Notes: a model not told the origin generated them from the sequence alone. Numbered from the stretch's first letter, positions 16,694-25,534 are shown. The stretch is DNA of 35,092 nucleotides from Acinetobacter brisouii CIP 110357 (GCF_000488275.1 NZ_KI530768.1:1-35092), one strand, 5' to 3'. Numbers and translations are program-made.

Positions 16694-17227
16694 CTAACGT
16701 AAATAGGGGAATGGGTTGACGGCACCGCGACCTTTTCCATCCAGATAAATCCCATAGTGTAAATGGGTGACAGTATGCTGTGCATTGCCACTGTTGCCCA
16801 CATAGCCAATCAGGTCACCAGCATGCACATAATCTCCGACTTTCAAACCGCGTTTAGATTTTTCCAGATGTGCATAATAATGCCAAGACCCCGCAGGCCC
16901 TAAGATCCAGATTACATTGCCGCCGAGCGTATTGCTTTGCAGGCTGGCGATCAGACCTTCGGTGGCACTGGTGACTTTGCTGTCGCGAGGTGCCAGTATA
17001 TCAATTCCTTCATGCCAACGTCCCGCACTGCGTGAAGCACCCCATGTATCGGTGAGCTGATCTGCTTTGACGCCTTTGACAGGAATCGGAAGATGAAAAC
17101 CTAATCGCATTGCTTTGAGGCGGCTGACTTGCTGGCTGGGCAGTGGCGTAGTTTTTTTGGGAGTTGAACTACATGCAGCCAAAACGATGACTGTTAAAAT
17201 TAAAACAGCATGTGAAAGAAAACGCAA
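16694..17227 (-). CDS. M23 family metallopeptidase lipoprotein
   Basis: This is a 177-residue envelope protein with a lipoprotein signal peptide. MRF is followed by a hydrophobic core and the lipobox LAAC with Cys19. Ser20 and Ser21 follow the Cys, so outer-membrane sorting is likely. The LytM/M23 domain shows the zinc ligands His72 and Asp76 (HEGID), then HYYAHL and the HxH motif HLHYG (His155, His157). It looks catalytically complete, unlike many EnvC/NlpD proteins. It would be a zinc endopeptidase that cuts peptide cross-links in peptidoglycan. There is no LysM domain, so it is a minimal form. It follows mutY by 51 bases and leads into the 81-residue gene by 13. Confidence 0.93.
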   Translation of the reverse strand: MRFLSHAVLILTVIVLAACSSTPKKTTPLPSQQVSRLKAMRLGFHLPIPVKGVKADQLTDTWGASRSAGRWHEGIDILAPRDSKVTSATEGLIASLQSNTLGGNVIWILGPAGSWHYYAHLEKSKRGLKVGDYVHAGDLIGYVGNSGNAQHTVTHLHYGIYLDGKGRGAVNPFPYLR

Positions 17228-17278
17228 AATACAGTGTCCTTTGAATCAGTATTTTCCAACAGCATGCCGTATATATGT

Positions 17279-18313
17279 TTAAACGCTTTGAATCAGTTTT
17301 TTCATGGCTGTTGGAATGCCTCGGTCAATTGCCTGTTGTGGGGTGAGCCATTCACCGCCAAGTTCTATTTGTAGATGTTCCATCTCATCGCTGTCAACCA
17401 TAATTTGTTGTACATTCAGCTCCCAAGTGAAATGGGTAAAACTGTGACGAATCTGAGTCAGGTATTGGGCGGTTGCTAAGTCCAGTATGTTGCGTTGTTG
17501 TTCCAGTTCATTTGGCTCTGCAAAAATTGGTAGACAATACAAGCCTCCCCAAAGTCCCAGTGCAGGGCGCTGTTGCCACAGCCACAGATCTTGATGGCGC
17601 AGCAATAGCACTTCGGCTTGTTTCACGGGCACAGGTTTTTTGGCTTTTTTGAAAGGCAGTTCTGTTTCAATACCTTGTTGATGCGCTTGGCAATGCTGTT
17701 GCATTGGGCAGTACAGACACAGTGGTTTTTTCGGTGTGCAAATGGTCGCTCCCAAATCCATAATCGCTTGGGTATAGTCGTGGTTACGTTCTGTGGGGCA
17801 AAGCTGCTCGGCACGTGTCCACATCTCGCGTTCATGTACAGGTTTGCTTAAGTCATCTTCTATGGCAAAAAAGCGTGCCAACACGCGTTTGACATTGCCA
17901 TCCATAATCACGCCGTACTGACGTAGACCCAAAGACATCAGTGCACCTGCGGTAGAACGTCCAATCCCGGGCAGTGCCATCCAACCTTCTAAGGTCTGCG
18001 GGAAATGGGCTTGCGCTGCGACGATTTGGGCAGCTTTATGCAAGTTTCGTGCGCGAGCGTAATAACCTAAACCTGCCCAGTAAGGTGCAACGTCATCCCA
18101 ACCGACTTGAGCAAGCGCTTCAACTGTTGGAAAACGCTGAATAAAACGATCAAAATATTGCAACACGGTTTTAACTTGAGTTTGCTGCAACATGATTTCT
18201 GAGACCCAGACTTTATAGGGATCATCGGCAATTTGCCACGGCAAATCATGCCGACCATGTTGGTCGAACCAAGTGAGTAAAGCATCGGAAAACGAAAAAT
18301 CAGACATGGACAT
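17279..18313 (-). CDS. mutY: Adenine DNA glycosylase MutY
   Basis: MutY removes adenine mispaired with 8-oxoguanine, preventing G:C to T:A changes. The 344 residues hold the HhH-GPD domain with Glu39 in SEIMLQQTQ, the helix-hairpin-helix LPGIGRSTAG (residues 114-123) and catalytic Asp138 in VIMDGNVKRVLARF. The [4Fe-4S] loop is C192-x6-C199-x2-C202-x5-C208. A Nudix-like C-terminal domain for 8-oxoG recognition follows (VLLLRHQDLWLWQQRP to SFTHF). ATG codons at 18313 and 18307 are both possible, with GAGG before them. It is first in the probable operon with the M23 lipoprotein, the 81-residue protein, tag and ahr. Confidence 0.97.
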   Translation of the reverse strand: MSMSDFSFSDALLTWFDQHGRHDLPWQIADDPYKVWVSEIMLQQTQVKTVLQYFDRFIQRFPTVEALAQVGWDDVAPYWAGLGYYARARNLHKAAQIVAAQAHFPQTLEGWMALPGIGRSTAGALMSLGLRQYGVIMDGNVKRVLARFFAIEDDLSKPVHEREMWTRAEQLCPTERNHDYTQAIMDLGATICTPKKPLCLYCPMQQHCQAHQQGIETELPFKKAKKPVPVKQAEVLLLRHQDLWLWQQRPALGLWGGLYCLPIFAEPNELEQQRNILDLATAQYLTQIRHSFTHFTWELNVQQIMVDSDEMEHLQIELGGEWLTPQQAIDRGIPTAMKKLIQSV

Positions 18314-18354
18314 AGCACCTCAAAACCGCGAGGTAGTATACGTCAAGCACAGAG

Positions 18355-18394
18355 AAAAAAGGCAGAGAAGATCTGCTGAGAGATCTTCTCTGCC
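18355..18394 (-). terminator. Rho-independent terminator after the HIT gene
   Basis: A perfect 14-pair stem (GGCAGAGAAGATCT, 18361-18374, with 18381-18394) encloses a six-base loop. On the minus strand it is followed by six T (18355-18360). It is among the strongest terminators in the window and separates the dlh-HIT transcript from mutY. Confidence 0.93.
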
Positions 18395-18407
18395 TTGAAA
18401 AGTTCAG

Positions 18408-18779
18408 TTATTTCACATCAGAAGGTTGCTGAATTCCCCAACGCTCATCAAGCTTGAGCTGCTGCCCTTTGTAACGTGGAATCACGTGAATGTGCAAATG
18501 CTGTGAAACTTCGTCAAAGACATTGCCATCATTAAACCCGATGTGATAACCCTCGGGATGATAGCGAAGTTCTAACTCATTGCGTGCCTGTTCAAGTAGT
18601 GACAGCAAGCTTTTGCGTTCTTTATCCGTTACATCAAAAAACGAACTGACATGGCGTAGCGGTACAATCACCATGTGCCCTTTAGACAAAGGGTGAGGCT
18701 CTGGGAAAATCGCACCAAAATCATTTTTGGCAATCACATCATAGTCATCAAAATCGCAATAAGCACAGTGCTCAGTCAT
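18408..18779 (-). CDS. HIT family protein
   Basis: This 123-residue histidine-triad protein is a nucleotide hydrolase or transferase. The motif HLHIHVIP gives His94, His96 and His98, with the middle or last His as the expected nucleophile. A CxxC-like pair near the N-terminus (CAYC, Cys5 and Cys8) may help bind zinc, as in many bacterial HIT proteins. AGGAGG lies five bases before the ATG. It follows the dienelactone hydrolase family gene by 27 bases on the same strand and ends at a strong terminator. The substrate (dinucleoside polyphosphate, AMP-lysine or other) cannot be told. Confidence 0.95.
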   Translation of the reverse strand: MTEHCAYCDFDDYDVIAKNDFGAIFPEPHPLSKGHMVIVPLRHVSSFFDVTDKERKSLLSLLEQARNELELRYHPEGYHIGFNDGNVFDEVSQHLHIHVIPRYKGQQLKLDERWGIQQPSDVK

Positions 18780-18806
18780 GGTGGCCTCCTACTTAATCAA
18801 CAGCAA

Positions 18807-19559
18807 TCAAAGAAAATCGGGTTTAGGCTGCAAGTCGCGTGCGAGCAGTTGATACATCGCATCTAATCCTGCACGTTCGGCTTTCGCATTGTAGCCAAGG
18901 TCAACGCCATTGGCTTTGGCACGTACATCAGCCAGTGGATTACTAAAGCCATGTTTGGCATTGGCTAAAATAATCACCTCATGCTTAACTTCGGCAGCCT
19001 GCATTTCCTGCTTGAAGCTCTCTACATTGTCGAGTGTGACCATGCTGTCGAGTTCACCGTGTAACACTAAAATTTCTGCTTTAATTTTGCCTTTTTCAGC
19101 AGGAGCAGCAGTCGACAAGTTACCGTGGAACGTTGCAACAGCTTTGATGTCTGCACCAGAGCGCGCCAAGTCCAAAACCACTTTTCCACCAAAGCAGAAA
19201 CCGATGGCACCTAGGCGAGCCGCATCCACTTCAGGTTGTGCTGCCAATGTGCTCAGCGCCGCAGTCACACGCTCAACAATCGTATTCGGTTGCTGGAAAG
19301 TTTCCATCATCCATGTATTGGCTTGACTGGCTTGTTCTGTAGTTTGCTTATCACCATACATGTCGATAGCAAATGCCGCATAGCCATGTTCAGCCAGTTG
19401 TTTCGCCCGCTGAATCACATATTCATTACGCCCCCACCATTCAGGCGCGACCAGAATCGCTGCAACTGGGGTATCACTTTGTGGTGCTGCAAAAAAACCA
19501 ACTAAATTTTTACCATCTGGCGCGGTATATTGAATTTCGCGAGTAATTATGGTGCTCAT
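18807..19559 (-). CDS. Dienelactone hydrolase family protein
   Basis: This is an alpha/beta hydrolase of 250 residues from the ATG at 19559. An in-frame ATG at 19610 would add 17 poorly fitting residues, and AAGGAT lies before 19559. The dienelactone hydrolase triad is complete: Cys122 in GFCFGG, Asp171 in HGELDSMV and His203 in AKHGFSNP, with the assisting Glu40 in APEWWG. Classic members open dienelactone in the chlorocatechol pathway. No catechol genes are nearby, so this is probably one of the generalist copies common in Acinetobacter, acting on lactones or esters. It is cytoplasmic. It probably shares a transcript with the HIT gene. A 14-base dyad lies 45 bases upstream. Confidence 0.92.
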   Translation of the reverse strand: MSTIITREIQYTAPDGKNLVGFFAAPQSDTPVAAILVAPEWWGRNEYVIQRAKQLAEHGYAAFAIDMYGDKQTTEQASQANTWMMETFQQPNTIVERVTAALSTLAAQPEVDAARLGAIGFCFGGKVVLDLARSGADIKAVATFHGNLSTAAPAEKGKIKAEILVLHGELDSMVTLDNVESFKQEMQAAEVKHEVIILANAKHGFSNPLADVRAKANGVDLGYNAKAERAGLDAMYQLLARDLQPKPDFL

Positions 19560-19604
19560 GGTGGGCACAATCCTTATGATGAAGAGGTCTGATTTAATAT
19601 ACTG

Positions 19605-19618
19605 AATCAATTTTGATT
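19605..19618. promoter_or_regulatory. Inverted repeat upstream of the dienelactone hydrolase gene
   Basis: AATCAA and TTGATT form a dyad around TT. It is centred about 52 bases before the ATG, where a promoter would be expected, and could be an operator. The region is very A+T rich, so chance is possible. Confidence 0.3.
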
Positions 19619-19786
19619 AAAGCATAGAATTTTTGTTATTGCGTGAAAAATCTACATATTTGTTGAAAATTACCATATTAATAACATAGATAAATTTAAA
19701 TTATTTATTTTTAATCAGTTTGTTAAATGATGGTTGTGACCGTACCTGCACCAGATTTACCGAGTGCAGGCAGGTATAAAATTTAC

Positions 19787-20944
19787 TTAGTTGACTTGCG
19801 CCAAAATTTCGCAGGCTTGAGCAATGGTTTGCTCGGTTTTTGCAAAGCAAAAGCGTAGTAAACGCAAGTTTTTTGGTGGCTCTGCATAAAAAACCGAAAT
19901 TGGAATAGCGACCACTTTATGCTGTTCGGCGAGCCACTGACACATCTCAACATCGTTCAGGTCAGGTCGAATCTGGCTATAGTCAACATTTTGAAAATAG
20001 GTGCCTTGAGTCGGGGTAAACATAAACTTGGACTGAGCTAGCCCGGCATTAAACTGATTACGTTTTTGCTGATAGAAACTGGCGAGCTGCTGAATATGTT
20101 CGGGGTGCTGCTGCATAAACTGGCTGAGTGCCACTTGGCACGGGGTATTGCCACAAAAACTGGCAAATTGGTAGACCTGCCGAAACAGACGCATCAGCTC
20201 AGGCGCAGCCACACAGTAACCTGTTTTCCAGCCTGTAACATGAAAGGTCTTGCCAAACGAGCCGACCACAAGGCTACGCTGGCGTAATTCAGGAAACGAC
20301 AATGCCGAGTAATGGCGCTGTCCGTCATAAATCAGGTGTTCATAGACTTCATCGGAGAGCACGACAATATTGTGTGCTTCGATCAATTCAATCAGGGTCA
20401 GCCAGTCCTGTCTTGACCAAATCGCTCCGCTTGGATTATGCGGTGTGTTGATAATGATCATACGGGTACGTGAGTTAATGCTGTCTTTGACGCGTTGCCA
20501 GTCCACCTGAAAATCAGGTGCGAGCAGGGGAATCCGTACACTCACGCCTTGTGCCAACTCTACCGCAGGCGCGTAGCTATCATAGCTCGGGTCGAAAATA
20601 ATCACTTCATCGCCTGCATGAATCAATGCCTGAATGGCACAGTACAATGCAATGGTTGCGCCAGAAGTAATGGTAATTTCTTGGGTAATATCGAGTTGCA
20701 CCTGATCACGTTGTACAAACTGCTGTGCCACCTGTTCACGGAGTGGCAACCAGCCATCACCTGCGGCATATTGGTTAAAGCCCTGTCGGGTAGCGTCAAC
20801 CAGACAATCGAGCAGTGCTTCAGGGGCTGCAAAGTCAGGAAAACCCTGTGACAGATTGAGTGCGTTCAGGCGCTGGGCGAGTGCCGACATTTGGCTAAAG
20901 ATGGTGACACCCTGAGCAGGGAGTTTGGACGGAAATGACAACAT
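19787..20944 (-). CDS. PLP-dependent aminotransferase, YbdL/methionine aminotransferase type
   Basis: This is a 385-residue class I/II aminotransferase. Segment after segment matches E. coli YbdL by recall, including TIFSQMSALAQ, NLSQGFPDF, IIFDPSYDSYAPA, NTPHNPSGAIW, LSDEVYEHL and GWKTGYCVA. YbdL prefers methionine as amino donor, so a role in methionine salvage or keto acid turnover is likely. The PLP lysine is Lys232 in SFGKTFHVTGWK. Other cofactor contacts are Asn170, Asp198 and Tyr201, and the carboxylate Arg is in LRLLRFCFAK. It is the last gene of a three-gene minus-strand set, 24 bases after the DUF445 gene. The weak hairpin downstream has no T run. Confidence 0.93.
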   Translation of the reverse strand: MLSFPSKLPAQGVTIFSQMSALAQRLNALNLSQGFPDFAAPEALLDCLVDATRQGFNQYAAGDGWLPLREQVAQQFVQRDQVQLDITQEITITSGATIALYCAIQALIHAGDEVIIFDPSYDSYAPAVELAQGVSVRIPLLAPDFQVDWQRVKDSINSRTRMIIINTPHNPSGAIWSRQDWLTLIELIEAHNIVVLSDEVYEHLIYDGQRHYSALSFPELRQRSLVVGSFGKTFHVTGWKTGYCVAAPELMRLFRQVYQFASFCGNTPCQVALSQFMQQHPEHIQQLASFYQQKRNQFNAGLAQSKFMFTPTQGTYFQNVDYSQIRPDLNDVEMCQWLAEQHKVVAIPISVFYAEPPKNLRLLRFCFAKTEQTIAQACEILAQVN

Positions 20945-20968
20945 GGCGGTTTTTCTCTAATTTTTGAT

Positions 20969-22276
20969 TTAAATCAAGTATTCAAACGCTGCGCGAATCA
21001 TTCCCAAGCATAACCCAATAAATGCGCCAACGATCACGCCGTTGACTCGAATCATATGCAAATCACCGCCGACTTCATTTTCGATTTTGCCAATCATTTC
21101 TGAGGAATCCCATTCATGAATACGCTGGCTAATAAAACGAATAACTTTGTTACTGTATTGATCACTGATTTGAATGGCCAATTGGCTCAGGCGCTGGTTA
21201 AGAATCTCGCGAACCTTGTCATTTTCCATCAGGTTTTGCCCGACCAGTTCAATCGCCGCGCGCAGGTTTTGCGCAATGCCTGATGGTTCTTTTTGCAAGT
21301 CCTGTTTAATGGCATTGCATAAAATCACCACCGCACCACTGATAAAATTCAGCATTTGTGGGCTATCGAGCAGGGCATTTTTGGTGGCATTCAGGCGCAG
21401 GCTGGCTTCACTGTCGGGATCACGCAGTTCTAACATTAAAGTTTGTGCATAATTTTCAATATACTGTCGCCACGGATGTTCAGGATCTGCCAGCATGGCT
21501 TCGACTTTACCAATCAGGCTGTCAATCATGCGTTGCTGCATATCAATCCCAATCCAGTGAAAACCTTTAGCCATTTTCCATACGCCCAATTCCTGAAAAA
21601 TCCGTTGGGTCAGTTCACGAGTTTGCTCAGGGTGGAAGGTGACCCAGTCATGGGCCAAGTCCAAACCTCGTTGAAGTAAATCCTGATGAAAATCATTGTC
21701 TAAAACAGCGCGCAGCATTTCACTGGCTAAACTGTTGATTTGGGTATTGCGTACCCATTGCACGCTATTGCTTTGAATAAACGCTGCAATCTGTTCTTGT
21801 CCAACAAAGTCTAGCACCTGTGGCAGGCTTTGCTGCATAAGTTGGGTGATCTGAGCATTATTTTGAGGGTTGGCAAGCCAGCGTCCCACACTCAGACTCA
21901 AATCGGTTTGTTTCAGGCTACGCTCGACCACTTCAGGCGATAAAAAATTTTCCTGAACAAAACGCCCCATCGACTCGGCAATGCGGGCTTTGTTGCGTGG
22001 AATAATTTCGGTGTGATCGAGCAGGAAACGCGGAATCGGCATTTTTCCGAAAGGATTACGGAATAAAACCGTAATGGCATACCAGTCTGCCAAACCACCC
22101 ACCACACCTGCTTCTGCTCCGAGCATGAGAATATGAATAAGCCATACATCATTGGGCAAAAACTTCGCCAAGAGCATGAGTGCCAACCATGCCAGTACAG
22201 CCATGATTAAGGCGATACTGGCAAAGCGTTTACTGCGTTGTAAATTGGTTGAGGTCGTTTGAGTGGTCAGACTCAT
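20969..22276 (-). CDS. DUF445 family inner-membrane protein (YjiN-like)
   Basis: This is a 435-residue protein with an N-terminal transmembrane part (two helices, about residues 20-65) and a C-terminal helix (VIVGAFIGLCLGMIRAAFEYL) around a long helical soluble domain. The segment GAEAGVVGGLADWYAITVLF followed by RNPFG and IPRNKARIAESMGRFVQENF is the hallmark of DUF445. E. coli YjiN has the same length and layout. The function of the family is unknown. The gene sits 21 bases after the lipoprotein gene and 24 before the aminotransferase, so it is probably co-transcribed with both. Confidence 0.93.
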   Translation of the reverse strand: MSLTTQTTSTNLQRSKRFASIALIMAVLAWLALMLLAKFLPNDVWLIHILMLGAEAGVVGGLADWYAITVLFRNPFGKMPIPRFLLDHTEIIPRNKARIAESMGRFVQENFLSPEVVERSLKQTDLSLSVGRWLANPQNNAQITQLMQQSLPQVLDFVGQEQIAAFIQSNSVQWVRNTQINSLASEMLRAVLDNDFHQDLLQRGLDLAHDWVTFHPEQTRELTQRIFQELGVWKMAKGFHWIGIDMQQRMIDSLIGKVEAMLADPEHPWRQYIENYAQTLMLELRDPDSEASLRLNATKNALLDSPQMLNFISGAVVILCNAIKQDLQKEPSGIAQNLRAAIELVGQNLMENDKVREILNQRLSQLAIQISDQYSNKVIRFISQRIHEWDSSEMIGKIENEVGGDLHMIRVNGVIVGAFIGLCLGMIRAAFEYLI

Positions 22277-22297
22277 GTAGATTCCTAACAGGTCACA

Positions 22298-22840
22298 TTA
22301 ATGAGGAGGTGTCGCAGGCAAGAGAACATCACCCGTGCTGCTGACGCCATATTTTTGCCCGATTGATTTCAAAATCAGAAAGGCATCAAAGGCATCGCTC
22401 GGGGTATTTTTCTGATCTTTATAGCATTCAATTGTATAGGACACTTCAACAGGGTCAATGGTGACGACTTGTGGCATGTTGTACCACGGGTCATAAAATC
22501 CAGGATGGCGGAAACTATACGGGTAGAACATCGGGTCAGGATACACCACTGCTTTACGCGGTGGTTGTTGTGTGCGGTTACTTGGGTCATTCAGCACTTT
22601 AAAGTAGTGAAAACCATTTTTGACGGTCGTTTGTGCGGCTTTGACCAAGGCAATTTCTTCAGCCGTACCATAACTTAAATCGGACTTGGCCTTGAAGCCA
22701 ATGCGATAAGTCTGGTTGTTGAGTGGGTAACTGGAAAATTGTCCCAACTGGTCAAATGTGCGGGGCTTGCTGGGCAGAGTGCTACAGGCGGACAGACCGA
22801 GTGCGAGGCTCAAACTCAGGCATGGAATCAATTTATTCAT
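22298..22840 (-). CDS. Putative lipoprotein, CC0125/CC1285-like
   Basis: This 180-residue protein has a lipoprotein signal peptide ending in LSAC (Cys19), followed by Ser and Thr, so the outer membrane is its likely site. The segment TYRIGFKAKSDLSYGTAEEI followed by ALVKAAQTTVKNGFHYFKV resembles the CC0125/CC1285 family. That family has a Tyr/Arg-rich strand, a helix rich in Ala and then GF-x-YF. A Pro/Tyr/Phe-rich stretch (about 100-125) follows. The function is unknown. It is the first gene of a three-gene minus-strand set. A TATAAT (minus strand, 22893-22898) about 55 bases upstream is a possible -10 but has no good -35. Confidence 0.85.
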   Translation of the reverse strand: MNKLIPCLSLSLALGLSACSTLPSKPRTFDQLGQFSSYPLNNQTYRIGFKAKSDLSYGTAEEIALVKAAQTTVKNGFHYFKVLNDPSNRTQQPPRKAVVYPDPMFYPYSFRHPGFYDPWYNMPQVVTIDPVEVSYTIECYKDQKNTPSDAFDAFLILKSIGQKYGVSSTGDVLLPATPPH

Positions 22841-23369
22841 ATGGCTGCTCCAAAATCGAGAGATTTTATTAAAAATCGTTGATCATCAATGCATTATAAA
22901 AATGCGACTTGTCGTTCTGCTGTAGCGACCCTATATCCATTACCATGAAGGTCATGCTTGGAAGAATCAATTGAGATTTTGTTGTTATCAAACAACATGA
23001 TTTTTAATCATGATTGTGGATTGACGATGAATAAGCAAGAGATAAATAAAAGGATATAAAATTTAAGATATTGTTTTATCTATTTATTTCTTAGGTGATT
23101 ACCGTCGGTCTGAAATAAAGGATTTGCAGTATGACCCTGTGATGCGTGGGCAAGTGATTGGCTATTTTCACTTTTGCCTTGTATTGAGCATGGTTTTGCA
23201 ATTATTTTTCAATGCAATTCACATTTTTCATGCATGCTCATGGCGGTTTATGGTTACAATTTTGCGTGGCAACAGCCCATTATCATTATTTGATACCTAC
23301 TGTCATGATAATCAGTATAATTTGTCCATTTGATCTAGATGATAATTTCAATTCGAGTGAGTGAAGAAC
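22841..23369. other. Divergent intergenic region, lipoprotein / gshA
   Basis: This 529-base A+T-rich region has no convincing gene. A 69-codon plus frame (23124-23333) has neither ribosome site nor protein-like composition. It holds two adjacent short hairpins (22981-23012). It also holds a weak long-loop dyad (23037-23048 with 23081-23092). A TATAAT at 23316-23321 with TTGATA 20 bases upstream may be part of the gshA promoter, though that spacing is too long for a standard pair. Confidence 0.5.
22981..23012. repeat. Two adjacent short inverted repeats
   Basis: GTTGTT-ATCA-AACAAC (22981-22996) is directly followed by CATGATT-TTT-AATCATG (22996-23012), sharing one base. Both stems are perfect. 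Neither has a T run, so terminators are unlikely. Protein sites or a structured leader are possible. Confidence 0.4.
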
Positions 23370-24947
23370 ATGAGTCAACCCAACGCCGTTTCTCAAACTA
23401 TTGTGCCAACTTGGGTAGACGCATCTGTAGTCACAGGAATGTTGCGCGGTATTGAACGTGAAACTTTACGCATGCAGCCCGATGGTTATTTGTCACAACA
23501 GCCACATCCCGTTGCTTTAGGCTCTGCCTTAACTCATCCGCACATTACCACGGATTATTCTGAAGCTTTACTAGAATTCATTACGCCACCCCAGCCCAAT
23601 ATTGCCGACACCCTGAGGTATTTAAGTGATATTCATCATGTTGCTAACCAGCATTTGCCAGAAGGGGAAAAACTTTGGCCAATGTCGATGCCATGTATGC
23701 TCGATCAGGATGAAGAACAGATTCCGCTGGCAGAATATGGTTCATCCAATATTGGACGTTTTAAGACCTTATATCGTAAAGGTTTGGGAGTGCGTTATGG
23801 GCGTCGTATGCAGACGATTGCTGGAGTGCATTACAATATTTCGTTTCCAGACCAACTGTTTGAACGGTTGCAACAGCATGAACCAAACCCAGAACACAAA
23901 GCCTTAAGCCTGCAAGATTATCGTAGCCATCGTTACTTTGGCTTGATTCGTAATTTTATCCGCCTGACACCGATGGTGATGTATCTGCTTGGGGCAAGCC
24001 CCGCAGTCTGTAAGACCTTTTTGATTGGGCGTGAACATAAACTACAACCATTGGTAGGCGGTACATTGCATTTGCCATATGCAACAGCATTGCGTATGGG
24101 GCGACATGGGTATCAGAATTCAGCCCAAAAACAATTGGGTATCCACTACAACAATTTGCAAGGCTATTTGCAGGGGTTACAAGCTGCGGTGAAAACGCCA
24201 TATCCTGCCTTTAGCCAGCTTGGGTTGGACGATGAACAGGGTGAACCGATTCAGATCAATGATCATATCCTGCAAATTGAAAATGAATACTACAGTTTGG
24301 TGCGCCCGAAACAAGTTCCGCAGGGCAGCGAAACGCCGTCTGAAGCTTTGGCAAAACGTGGTGTCGCTTATATTGAGCTGCGCGCGGTCGATGTTAACCC
24401 TTATAGCCCGATTGGTATCGAGACCAATAGTGCAGGATTTTTAGAAAGTCTGGCATTGTACTGTTTGTTACAAGATAGCCCTGAAATCTCTGTTGCAGAG
24501 CAGGAGCTAATTGAGAAAAATCAAGCAGAAGTTGTGGAACGTGGGCGTGCTGAAAATGCCACTATTCAAACTTTAACGGCAAGTTATGCTATTGCCGACT
24601 GGTTACAGTTGCATCTGGATGCGATGCGCCCTGTTGCAGCCGTGCTGGATCAAATTGAATCGACCACGATTTATGTTGATGCCTTGAGCGTGATGCAACA
24701 GCGAATTGATGATCCCAAAACCACGCTTTCAGCGCAGGTTATTGATGACTTACTGCAAGCAGGTGGGACATGGCGCTTGGGAAGCCAGTTGGCTGAAATG
24801 CATACTCAAGCGTATCAACAGCATCACTTGTCTAATGATACTCAGGATTATTTTCAGGATTTGGTCGGCGCTTCATTGCAGCAACAGCAACAGCTTGAAC
24901 AGACCTCACAGCCCACATTTAAAGAATATCTGGCGAACTTTCGCTAA
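23370..24947 (+). CDS. gshA: Glutamate-cysteine ligase
   Basis: GshA joins glutamate and cysteine with ATP, the first and limiting step of glutathione synthesis. The 525 residues fit the gammaproteobacterial class (E. coli 518). Recognisable blocks are RGIERETLRMQPDG near the start, TTDYSEALLEFITPP, GRRMQTIAGVHYNISFPD with metal and substrate ligands, and GVAYIELRAVDVNPYSPIGI. A GTG at 23361 is in frame, but the ATG at 23370 (MSQPNAVS) with GAAG five bases before it is the likely start. dsbB follows by 21 bases, so the pair forms a thiol-redox transcription unit ended by the terminator at 25502. Confidence 0.97.
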   Translation: MSQPNAVSQTIVPTWVDASVVTGMLRGIERETLRMQPDGYLSQQPHPVALGSALTHPHITTDYSEALLEFITPPQPNIADTLRYLSDIHHVANQHLPEGEKLWPMSMPCMLDQDEEQIPLAEYGSSNIGRFKTLYRKGLGVRYGRRMQTIAGVHYNISFPDQLFERLQQHEPNPEHKALSLQDYRSHRYFGLIRNFIRLTPMVMYLLGASPAVCKTFLIGREHKLQPLVGGTLHLPYATALRMGRHGYQNSAQKQLGIHYNNLQGYLQGLQAAVKTPYPAFSQLGLDDEQGEPIQINDHILQIENEYYSLVRPKQVPQGSETPSEALAKRGVAYIELRAVDVNPYSPIGIETNSAGFLESLALYCLLQDSPEISVAEQELIEKNQAEVVERGRAENATIQTLTASYAIADWLQLHLDAMRPVAAVLDQIESTTIYVDALSVMQQRIDDPKTTLSAQVIDDLLQAGGTWRLGSQLAEMHTQAYQQHHLSNDTQDYFQDLVGASLQQQQQLEQTSQPTFKEYLANFR

Positions 24948-24968
24948 AACAGAATAAGGGGAAAGCAT

Positions 24969-25463
24969 TTGCGCTTGAGTTATCGTCTTGTCAATGCCTT
25001 GTTGGTATTGATCAGTATTATTGGCATGTCATTTGCGCTGTATCTCGAACATGTCAAAGGTCTACAGCCATGTCCGCTGTGTATTTTTCAGCGTCTTGGG
25101 TTGATTGCGATGGGACTTGTCGCATTACTTGCCCTGATTCACAATCCAGCCTCGGATAAATTAAAGCGTGCTTATGCCTTCCTTGCTGGATTGGGTATGG
25201 TCTGGTCAGCAGGCGTTGCCGCGCGCCAAATTTGGCTACAGCATTTACCGCCTGACCAAGTGCCGAGTTGTGGGCCAGGCTTAAATTATCTAATAGATGT
25301 TTTACCCTTGAAGGAAGTCTTTGCTGAAGTGCTAACGGGCTCGGGTGAATGTGCCAAAATTGACTGGACATTCTTGGATCAGCCTTTGTCTGTATGGTCT
25401 TGTCTGTTTTTTGTGATTTTGCTTCTGGTCTGTATCTGGCAAATGCTGCGCCGTTATCACTAA
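24969..25463 (+). CDS. dsbB: Disulfide bond formation protein B
   Basis: DsbB is the inner-membrane quinone reductase that reoxidises periplasmic DsbA. The 164 residues form four transmembrane helices. The first cysteine pair is Cys35 and Cys38 in PCPLC, followed by the conserved FQR. The second pair is Cys101 in PSCGP and Cys128 in GECAK, matching 41/44 and 104/130 of E. coli. The start is TTG, with AAGGGGAAA seven bases upstream. No ATG or GTG is better placed, and the N-terminus MRLSYRLVNALL is as expected. It is the second gene after gshA. Confidence 0.96.
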   Translation: MRLSYRLVNALLVLISIIGMSFALYLEHVKGLQPCPLCIFQRLGLIAMGLVALLALIHNPASDKLKRAYAFLAGLGMVWSAGVAARQIWLQHLPPDQVPSCGPGLNYLIDVLPLKEVFAEVLTGSGECAKIDWTFLDQPLSVWSCLFFVILLLVCIWQMLRRYH

Positions 25464-25501
25464 TGCGGCTAAATCCCGCCATAAAAAATACCAATCTTTA
25501 T

Positions 25502-25534
25502 AAAAAAACGATCAATTTATTTTGGTCGTTTTTT
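25502..25534 (+). terminator. Terminator of gshA-dsbB
   Basis: A run of A followed by CGATC (to 25513) pairs with GGTCG and a T run (25524-25534) around a ten-base A+T loop, with one T-G wobble. It lies 39 bases after dsbB. Confidence 0.8.

Noticed and set aside
16681..16809. Longer N-terminus for the 81-residue protein (start at 16809)
   Set aside because: It would overlap the M23 lipoprotein gene by over 100 bases, whereas the ATG at 16680 has a well-spaced AGGAAG.
19745..19770. CCTGCAC/GTGCAGG hairpin after the aminotransferase gene, as a terminator
   Set aside because: The stem is perfect but has a 12-base loop, and no T run follows on the minus strand, so I do not call it a terminator.
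23037..23092. Long-loop dyad AAGAGATAAATA / TATTTATTTCTT
   Set aside because: The arms are almost all A and T with a 32-base loop and a mismatch, which is expected by chance in so A+T-rich a region.
23124..23333. A 69-codon plus-strand frame before gshA
   Set aside because: No ribosome site, low-complexity A+T-rich origin and no recognisable protein pattern.
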